In this document: positions 32,736 to 38,166 of the stretch, in pieces
Position numbering within the stretch: the stretch's first letter is position 1
How the letters are laid out: every line of letters starts with the position of its first letter
From: an uncultured Saprospiraceae bacterium
GTDB taxonomy: Bacteria > Bacteroidota > Bacteroidia > Chitinophagales > Saprospiraceae
Reading direction: 5' to 3'
DNA: 38,166 nucleotides
Assembly: GCA_937924035.1 (NCBI GenBank)
Contig: CALDTK010000178.1
Coordinates: 1 to 38,166 of the forward strand
Translations under genes and position numbers: made by a program
The notes under the pieces: model-generated
Told to the model about the DNA's origin: nothing
Databases searched by the model: none
Seen by the model: only the letters and a program-made list of their open reading frames with translations

Positions 32736-33602
32736 ATGAAGAAATGGATGTGGATACCCGTGGTCCTTCTCGTGACCTTCCTTGGAGATCGCCTAGCGGC
32801 ATACCTTCTTACTAGTGCCGTTGAGAAATCTGAGTTCAGATATTCTCGCTTGTATGCAGGTGACGGGAAAGCAGACATCGTTTTGCTCGGCAATAGTCGT
32901 GGACTGAATTTCTTTCAGCCTTACATTGAAGAAGCTACTGGCAAGTCGACCCTCAATCTGAGCTACAACGCGATGCCTGCCGACCTCGGTGGAGCGTTGC
33001 TACGCGACTATATGGATACCTACGGTGCGCCAGAGAAGTTAGTAGTTGATGTGACGTTTCTGGATCGCGACAATGAGGAACTCATTAGAGAGTTCCGTCC
33101 GTATGCGCAGTATTCTGAACGTTTGGATAGTCTCCTGAAAATCACTGATTCGTCGATTTACTGGGGGACTAAAGTGGCGCACCTGTCTCGCTACGGTGGA
33201 GAGGTTGCTCAACGGATGTTCTATTACCTCAGCAAAAGCGATGAAGACTGGTTGCTCGATCGTCAGATCTCGAAGCAGATGGCTGAAGATTCGAAATCAC
33301 TCGAACCTTACCGCAACAACTACACCCTTGATCGCATTCGTGCTTTTGGAAAAGTAGTGAATGCGTATCAAGCCGCTGGGACAGATGTACGCTTTGTAAT
33401 CAACCCGTATTATCCAGCTTTTCAGAAGTCTATCATGAACCTGGACAGTCTAGCACTTGATGTGCGCAGGGAGACAGGCATTCCAGTATTAGACTACTCG
33501 AAGAGTGTCACGGGAGACCAAAATTTCGGCGATTACCAGCACCTCAACAAGAAAGGAGCAGAAGTATACCTCGCTCGTATGCTTAAGGATATTGGCCTTT
33601 AG
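32736..33602 (+). CDS. SGNH-like acyltransferase partner of the MBOAT protein
   Basis: 288 residues from ATG 32736 (MKKWMWIPVVLLVTFLGDRL), 4 bases after the MBOAT stop; a frame open from 32679 would overlap that gene and spoil the signal anchor. An N-terminal membrane segment is followed by an SGNH-like domain: IVLLGNSRGLNFF (Ser54), LNLSYNAMPADLGG, VVDVTFLDRDNEE, RFVINPYYPAF and GDYQHLNKKGAEVY (Asp266, His269). Such proteins (AlgX/AlgJ or DltD-like) take the acyl group exported by MBOAT and place it on the polymer in the periplasm. The gene converges on the next one, with only 4 bases between stop codons. Confidence 0.8.
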   Translation: MKKWMWIPVVLLVTFLGDRLAAYLLTSAVEKSEFRYSRLYAGDGKADIVLLGNSRGLNFFQPYIEEATGKSTLNLSYNAMPADLGGALLRDYMDTYGAPEKLVVDVTFLDRDNEELIREFRPYAQYSERLDSLLKITDSSIYWGTKVAHLSRYGGEVAQRMFYYLSKSDEDWLLDRQISKQMAEDSKSLEPYRNNYTLDRIRAFGKVVNAYQAAGTDVRFVINPYYPAFQKSIMNLDSLALDVRRETGIPVLDYSKSVTGDQNFGDYQHLNKKGAEVYLARMLKDIGL

Positions 33603-33606
33603 CGGT

Positions 33607-35706
33607 CTACTTCTTCCCCAACTGTTTTAGCGCAAGCTTTACATCACTTGTCGGTAACTGACAAACCCTGTTCTCACAGACATAAATCAGTGTCTTTCCT
33701 TCTTGGAATTTGTTTTCTAACATATCTAAGGTTGACTCCGATTGGCTACCCATAAAGGTTGCTTGCGGCAATAGAGACTTGGCCAATGCTAAGCGAACAT
33801 TCATAGCGTCAGGTCCAACTACAGCGACTTCATATTGCTTGTGTGCGAGTCGACTGTGAAGGCTCAACCAACGCGCCCAGTAAGCAGGCTGTTGACGTTC
33901 TGCAAGGCTGGGAAGAACCGAGCTCAGCATGTCCTTACCTCGCTGTACATAGTCTTCTTTTCCGAGGATCGTACCTAAGCGCACGAGGTTGTCAGCCATC
34001 ACAGAGTTCGAGGCTGGAATAACATTATCTGCATCCTCGACTCTTCGAGTAACTAAAGGTGGATCGATGTCAGAAGTGAAGTAGAGTAGTGATGCTTTAG
34101 GATTGCCAAAATGTGAAAGTGCGTAGTCTACCAGTTTTTGCGAAAGCTGAAGCCAGTGTTCGTCAAAAGTAGCTTGATATAAAGCGAGGTATGCGTCGGC
34201 GAGGTTGGCATAATCGTCGAGAAATGCATTGATGTGCGCTTTGCCTTTTGCGCTCGTGCGAAGCAGTCGACCATCAGCTTGCAACATCGATGCCTCCAAA
34301 TAATTCGCCTCACGAATTGCGCTTTCTAAATAAGCATCGTCTCCAAGCGCGAGGTAGGCATCTATATAGCCTTTAATCATGAGTCCATTCCAACTCACAA
34401 GGACTTTGTCATCAAGTGCCGGACGTATACGAGTGTCGCGCCGAGCCATCATTTTCACTTCCGCCTTATCAATGAAGCGCTTCAACTCAGAGAGTTCCAT
34501 GCGCCGCTTTTTGGCCAAGGTTGGAAGGTCACCCTGTCGGTGAAGGATGTTGTTTTTGTGCTCCCAATTTCCGTTGCGACGGATGTCGTAAACGTCCATC
34601 AGTATGTCCAGCTCTTTTTCGCTGAGCAATTCATAAAGCTCATCATATTGCCAGACGTAGAACTTCCCTTCTTCGCCTTCACTATCAGCATCGAGGCTTG
34701 AATAGAAGCCCCCGGCAGGATTGGTGAGTTCATGTTTTACAAAGGCGAGGGTTTGACGAATGACCTTTTCGTATTCCGCATTTGGGTTTTGCCGAAAGGC
34801 TCGAGAATAAAGACTAACAAGCTGCCCATTGTCATAAAGCATCTTCTCAAAGTGAGGCGCATGCCACGCGGCGTCGACAGAATAGCGCGCAAATCCACCT
34901 CCAAGTTGATCGTAAATTCCTCCTCTTGAAATAGCCTTTAGAGCTTTCGCCAAAACCTTAAACGAGGTGGTATCTCTCGACAAATTTGCCTCGTCGAGCA
35001 TAAATTCATAAAGAACGGGCATTGGGAATTTTGGAGCACTACCCATCCCGCCGTAGGTTGGGTCGGCCAACATGACGAGACGTTTCAGGTTGTCTTCCCC
35101 AATCGCTTGGTCATAGTTCTGCGGCTGAGGAATAGGCGGCTGAGCTCCCGCTTCTGCAAGCTGATTGGCAAGTTGGGTAGCGTAGGTTTCTAATTTTTCA
35201 GGTTCGTTTTGCTTCAGGTTGGTGAAGTAGTCGAGGATTTCTAACCACTTCTTTTTAGGAAAGTAAGTCCCTGCCCAAATCGGTCTACCATCGGGAAGGG
35301 CGATTGCATTCAGTGGCCATCCACACGAACCGCCGCTACTCAAATGGCAGGCTGTCATGTAGACATCATCAACATCTGGACGCTCCTCTCGATCCACTTT
35401 GACGGTCACATAGCCGGCATTCATGACCTTTGCGACTGTGCTGTCCTCGAAGCTTTCGCGCTCCATGACATGGCACCAATGGCAGGCTGCATAACCAATG
35501 GAAATGATCATCAGCTTGTCGGCTTGCTGTGCAGTAGAGAGCGCTTCTTCACCCCAAGGACGCCAATCTACGGGGTTGTGCGCGTGCTGAAGGAGGTAAG
35601 GAGAAGTCTCTTGTGCGAGCGCGTTGGTGTGTTCGTGCATATCTGTTTGAGCCTGGCAACTTGTCAATAACATGATAAGAACAGCCAATAGGCGTAGTTG
35701 AACCAT
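33607..35706 (-). CDS. Thioredoxin-domain lipoprotein of the YyaL/SSP411 (DUF255) family
   Basis: 699 residues, close to the usual family length of about 680-700. The N-terminal signal [17 protein letters not shown] is lipoprotein-like, which is unusual since many relatives are cytoplasmic. A conserved entry motif ([23 protein letters not shown]) leads to a thioredoxin fold with CHWCHVM (Cys75, Cys78), then [13 protein letters not shown] and [22 protein letters not shown]. The rest is an (alpha/alpha)6 barrel like N-acylglucosamine 2-epimerases ([32 protein letters not shown]). Biochemical role unproven in the family. Three copies or variants of the GNRA motif lie inside the gene. Confidence 0.9.
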   Translation of the reverse strand: MVQLRLLAVLIMLLTSCQAQTDMHEHTNALAQETSPYLLQHAHNPVDWRPWGEEALSTAQQADKLMIISIGYAACHWCHVMERESFEDSTVAKVMNAGYVTVKVDREERPDVDDVYMTACHLSSGGSCGWPLNAIALPDGRPIWAGTYFPKKKWLEILDYFTNLKQNEPEKLETYATQLANQLAEAGAQPPIPQPQNYDQAIGEDNLKRLVMLADPTYGGMGSAPKFPMPVLYEFMLDEANLSRDTTSFKVLAKALKAISRGGIYDQLGGGFARYSVDAAWHAPHFEKMLYDNGQLVSLYSRAFRQNPNAEYEKVIRQTLAFVKHELTNPAGGFYSSLDADSEGEEGKFYVWQYDELYELLSEKELDILMDVYDIRRNGNWEHKNNILHRQGDLPTLAKKRRMELSELKRFIDKAEVKMMARRDTRIRPALDDKVLVSWNGLMIKGYIDAYLALGDDAYLESAIREANYLEASMLQADGRLLRTSAKGKAHINAFLDDYANLADAYLALYQATFDEHWLQLSQKLVDYALSHFGNPKASLLYFTSDIDPPLVTRRVEDADNVIPASNSVMADNLVRLGTILGKEDYVQRGKDMLSSVLPSLAERQQPAYWARWLSLHSRLAHKQYEVAVVGPDAMNVRLALAKSLLPQATFMGSQSESTLDMLENKFQEGKTLIYVCENRVCQLPTSDVKLALKQLGKK
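34134..34147 (+). repeat. Variant GNRA motif, TGC form
   Basis: GTTTTTGCGAAAGC, one change from the main form; the outer stem pair is lost. In the minus-strand gene it falls in the LSQKL codon frame. Confidence 0.45.
34786..34799 (+). repeat. 14-bp GNRA motif, GCC form, in the YyaL-family gene
   Basis: Exact GTTTTGCCGAAAGG followed by C: GCC-GAAA-GGC. Read on the minus strand it encodes FRQN, a different frame from other copies. Confidence 0.8.
34943..34956 (-). repeat. 14-bp GNRA motif, GGC form, in the YyaL-family gene
   Basis: The minus strand reads GTTTTGGCGAAAGC exactly, encoding VLAKA in the minus-strand gene. Inverted relative to the GCC copy at 34786. Confidence 0.8.
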
Positions 35707-35720
35707 GTCGGAAGGTAGCT

Positions 35721-35746
35721 TTTGCAGGTAAAACGACTTATCTTAG
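35721..35746 (+). promoter_or_regulatory. Weak promoter candidate for the T9SS-sorted protein gene
   Basis: TATCTTAG (35739-35746) is one base off TAnnTTTG and 20 bases before ATG 35766. TTTG at 35721-35724 is rather close for a -33 element (14-base spacer). Confidence 0.25.
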
Positions 35747-35765
35747 TGAGCTACTCGACGATACT

Positions 35766-36878
35766 ATGAAAACCATCGATTCATCATTAGTTACTGTGCT
35801 CTTGGTTATGCTGTGTGCATCAACCAGCGCGCAGACGTTCAGTATCGTTACCGACCTCTCGAGCCGTATCGAAGAGACTTCTGGGCTTTTGCTGCTCAAC
35901 GGTCGTCTGATAACGCACAATGATTCAGGAGGCTCTGTCAAATTGTATGAAATTAACACGGCCAATGGAGATGTGATCAATGATGTCACACTAAACGGAG
36001 CAACCCTGACCGACTGGGAAGATATCTGTGCCGATGATGAATTTATTTATGTGGGCGATTTTGGTAATAACGTAGGCCAGCGCACGAACCTGAAGCTCTA
36101 CAAGGTGAGCATCGACGACTATCTAGACGGTGATCAAAGTGCCAATGCACTAGAGCTACCTTTTCGGTATGCCGATCAGACCAACTTCGATCCTGCTCAA
36201 TTTCGAACCAATTTTGATGCAGAAACCTTGATTGATTACGAAGGTAACTTGCTCATTTTTAGCAAAAATTGGGGCGACGGGAAGACCCGAATATATCCAA
36301 TAGAAAAAGACGTAACCAGCGAACAAGAACTCAATCCAATTGCAAGCATAGATGTAGCTGGACTTGTTACGGGAGGTGTTTATGACGCTGATCGACAGAT
36401 GGTTGTGCTGACAGGTTACCAGAATTTCATCCCGTTTATTGTGGAAATTCAGGTGGATGGAACTATGGATTTTGATGGTTTTACTTGGGAGCGTAAATCA
36501 TTGCAAACCCAAGGTGGATCTACTCAGGTTGAAGGAATCAGCTTGGCTCCTGATAGTAGCTATTACTTGTCGGGCGAACGCACAGCAGTTGGCGAACCGA
36601 CGCTGTATCGATATTCGACTGATACGTCAACGGTTGCGTCAACACAACTTGGAGAGAAACCGAATGCCATCACCGTTTTTCCGAATCCAGCGAAAGATCT
36701 GGTTCAAATTCAGGGGGAGGGTATCGACCACATTGAGATATATGATGCGGCGGGCAAATTGGTCCTGTTATCGAACGAGCTACAGCTTCAACTTGCTGCC
36801 CTTGCGAGAGGTACATATACGGTTCAAGTCGTTGATCAAAAAGGTCGAAAACAGACGAGTATTCTCGTGTTAGAGTAG
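35766..36878 (+). CDS. Secreted beta-propeller-like protein with T9SS type A tail
   Basis: 370 residues; signal peptide (MKTIDSSLVTVLLVMLCASTSAQ). Residues 25-290 have repeating strands typical of a propeller-like domain: IEETSGLLLLNGRLITHNDSGG, LTDWEDICADDEFIYVGDFGNN, LINYEG-type strands, GGVYDADRQMVVLTGY and VEGISLAPDSSYYLSGER. This EETSGL...HNDSGG opening is common in Bacteroidota secreted proteins of unknown role. Residues 296-370 are a type A sorting domain (ITVFPNPAKDLVQIQG...IYDAAGKLVLL...RGTYTVQVVDQKGRK). Export by T9SS follows from the tail; substrate or ligand unknown. Divergent from the YyaL-family gene across 59 bases. Confidence 0.85.
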   Translation: MKTIDSSLVTVLLVMLCASTSAQTFSIVTDLSSRIEETSGLLLLNGRLITHNDSGGSVKLYEINTANGDVINDVTLNGATLTDWEDICADDEFIYVGDFGNNVGQRTNLKLYKVSIDDYLDGDQSANALELPFRYADQTNFDPAQFRTNFDAETLIDYEGNLLIFSKNWGDGKTRIYPIEKDVTSEQELNPIASIDVAGLVTGGVYDADRQMVVLTGYQNFIPFIVEIQVDGTMDFDGFTWERKSLQTQGGSTQVEGISLAPDSSYYLSGERTAVGEPTLYRYSTDTSTVASTQLGEKPNAITVFPNPAKDLVQIQGEGIDHIEIYDAAGKLVLLSNELQLQLAALARGTYTVQVVDQKGRKQTSILVLE

Positions 36879-36911
36879 CGAAGTTGTGCGCCTGCCTTTT
36901 ACCTTGCTTCC

Positions 36912-37889
36912 ATGAAAGCAATGGTGCTCAATGCAGTAGGTGAAAAGCCGGTTTTGACGGAAGTTGACCTGCCTCAAGTAAAAGACGGGGAGGTAATCGT
37001 GAAGCTCAAGGCTGCCGCGTTGAATCATCGCGATGTCTACATCACACAGGGGCTTTATCCAGCAATTAAAACACCAACGATCTTAGGTTCGGATGGGGTA
37101 GGAGAGTTGGATGGAGCGCGTGTGGTCTTGCTTCCTGGCTTAAAGTGGGGTGATCGAGAAGATGTACAAGCACTTGATTACGAGGTGCTTGGTATGCCAC
37201 ATGACGGTACGTTTGCCGAGTACATCGCAATTCCCAAAGCGAGTGTTTATCCATGCCCTGTGCACCTTAGCGATGCAGAAGCTGCAGCTTTTCCTTTGGC
37301 TGGACTTACGGGGTGGCGTGCATTGATGACACGTGCTTCCGCCAAAACCTCAGATACGGTAATGGTGACTGGCGCAGGTGGTGGGGTAGCAACGATGGTC
37401 ATTCAGCTCGCAGTTGCGCTGGGCTGTGACGTGTATGTTTCGAGTAGTAGTGCTGAGAAGATAGCTTTCGCCAAAACCCTTGGTACAAAAGGTGGTGTCA
37501 ACTACACGGAGGACAATTGGATTGCCGAGCTCAAAGAAATGACAGGAGGTCTCGATGTCGTTGTGGACGGCGCTGGAGGTGAAGGGTTTTCCAAGTTGAG
37601 CAAACTCATGAAACCTGGAGGTCGCATGGCTTTTTATGGCGGTACACGTGGTACGATTCCAAAGTTGAATCCTCAGATTCTCTTCTGGCGACAGATCACC
37701 ATTGCAGGTTCTACGATGGGTAGCCCATCAGAATTTGCGGCGATGCTTGACTTTGTGAGCAAGCACAAAATTCACCCTGTTGTGGATAGTGTACGCCCTT
37801 TAGCGGAGTTGCCCGCTGCGCTTGATCGCATGGATGCAGGTCAGCAGCGCGGTAAGTTGGTTGTCACCATGGAGGGACTAAGCGCATGA
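36912..37889 (+). CDS. MDR-family zinc-independent oxidoreductase (quinone reductase-like)
   Basis: 325 residues. A GroES-like N-domain (VKLKAAALNHRDVYITQGLYP, ILGSDGVGELDGARVVLLPG, DGTFAEYIAIP) leads to a Rossmann domain with VTGAGGGVATMVIQLAVALG at 152-171 for NAD(P)H. The structural-zinc Cys cluster and catalytic-zinc ligands of alcohol dehydrogenases are absent, so a quinone or enone reductase role is likely; the substrate cannot be told. Two copies of the GNRA motif lie in loop codons: RASAKTSDT, where relatives have a GDxV turn, and IAFAKTLG. The stop codon overlaps the next start (ATGA), so the pair is translationally coupled. Confidence 0.87.
   Translation: MKAMVLNAVGEKPVLTEVDLPQVKDGEVIVKLKAAALNHRDVYITQGLYPAIKTPTILGSDGVGELDGARVVLLPGLKWGDREDVQALDYEVLGMPHDGTFAEYIAIPKASVYPCPVHLSDAEAAAFPLAGLTGWRALMTRASAKTSDTVMVTGAGGGVATMVIQLAVALGCDVYVSSSSAEKIAFAKTLGTKGGVNYTEDNWIAELKEMTGGLDVVVDGAGGEGFSKLSKLMKPGGRMAFYGGTRGTIPKLNPQILFWRQITIAGSTMGSPSEFAAMLDFVSKHKIHPVVDSVRPLAELPAALDRMDAGQQRGKLVVTMEGLSA
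37335..37348 (-). repeat. 14-bp GNRA motif, GGAA-loop variant
   Basis: The minus strand reads GTTTTGGCGGAAGC. The single change turns the loop GAAA into GGAA, still a GNRA tetraloop. Inside the MDR gene. Confidence 0.65.
37464..37477 (-). repeat. 14-bp GNRA motif, GGC form, in the MDR gene
   Basis: The minus strand reads GTTTTGGCGAAAGC exactly; encodes AFAKT. Same orientation as the variant 129 bases upstream. Confidence 0.8.
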
Positions 37890-38166
37890 AAAAGATTCTT
37901 CTCTTATCAGACACACACTCTTATCTCGACACGGCCATTATGGAGCATGTGGCTGAAGCCGATGAGGTATGGCATGCGGGCGACATCGGCAATTTTGCCG
38001 TCTATGATACGCTCGATGCTGCGACAGATGTGCTGCGCATCGTGCATGGCAACATCGATGAACACAGCATGCACACGGTGGCACCTGAGAACCTAGACTT
38101 TACGGTGGAAGGACTACGTATCTTCATGACACATATTGGTGGCTATCCTGGGCGCTACAATGCGCG
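37886..38166 (+). CDS. YfcE-type metallophosphoesterase, 3' end missing
   Basis: The window ends after about 93 codons. The protein starts MKKILLLSDTHSYLD with the metal-binding DxH (Asp9, His11), followed by EVWHAGDIGNF (GD), RIVHGNID (GN[HD]-type) and FMTHIGGYPGRY. These are the metallophosphoesterase motifs in the order of the YfcE/MJ0936 family, whose members hydrolyse phosphodiesters in vitro with Mn or Ni. The in vivo substrate is unknown. The start overlaps the MDR stop by four bases. Confidence 0.88.
   Translation, partial: MKKILLLSDTHSYLDTAIMEHVAEADEVWHAGDIGNFAVYDTLDAATDVLRIVHGNIDEHSMHTVAPENLDFTVEGLRIFMTHIGGYPGRYNA

Noticed and set aside
33603-33606. Possible missing terminator between convergent genes
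   Set aside because: Only 4 bases separate the two stops and no hairpin is visible; this is common in compact genomes and gives nothing to interpret.

Overview
The window looks like a chromosome segment of a member of the Bacteroidota. The evidence is three proteins ending in type IX secretion (T9SS) sorting domains (one CHU_C/type B, two type A), SprB-type repeats, many lipoproteins, few Shine-Dalgarno sites and TAnnTTTG-like promoter boxes. The mix would suit a marine gliding or surface-living lineage such as Saprospiria, but that placement is inference. No rRNA, tRNA, CRISPR array, insertion sequence or phage was seen.

Layout. 1-14119 is a block of large surface or secreted proteins: the 3' end of a CHU_C protein, a TPR lipoprotein, a 2821-residue tail-fibre-like protein with a C-terminal S74 chaperone domain, and a thrombospondin-type-3-repeat protein. 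14276-14671 is a small lipoprotein on the minus strand. 14736-19444 is a tight plus-strand run: ApbE flavin transferase, DnaQ-like exonuclease, two MbnP-like lipoproteins and an MbnH-like dihaem protein. The last two form a likely copper/kynurenine MbnP-MbnH pair. 19595-20740 is a PlsC-like acyltransferase. 20741-21423 is a hairpin-rich gap holding a tandem small-RNA-like module. 21424-24537 is an SprB-repeat adhesin with a T9SS tail.

24858-33602 is an exopolysaccharide region: a minus-strand GT2, a stand-alone CheY-like receiver, a pseudo-receiver fused to a polyprenyl-phosphate sugar-1-phosphate transferase, two more GT2 enzymes, an SGNH hydrolase, an MBOAT O-acyltransferase and its SGNH partner. 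Together they could start, extend and O-acylate a surface polysaccharide under two-component influence. 33607-38166 holds a thioredoxin-fold lipoprotein (YyaL family), a T9SS-sorted protein, a zinc-free MDR oxidoreductase and the start of a YfcE-type phosphoesterase.

The most unusual signal is not a gene. A 14-bp motif, GTTTTGGCGAAAGC or GTTTTGCCGAAAGG, occurs 11 times exactly plus several variants. It lies in intergenic DNA and inside unrelated genes, on both strands and in more than one reading frame. Each copy can fold as a mini-hairpin with a GNRA loop, and the two main forms differ by a compensatory base-pair swap. Several copies lie as inverted pairs of one form with the other.
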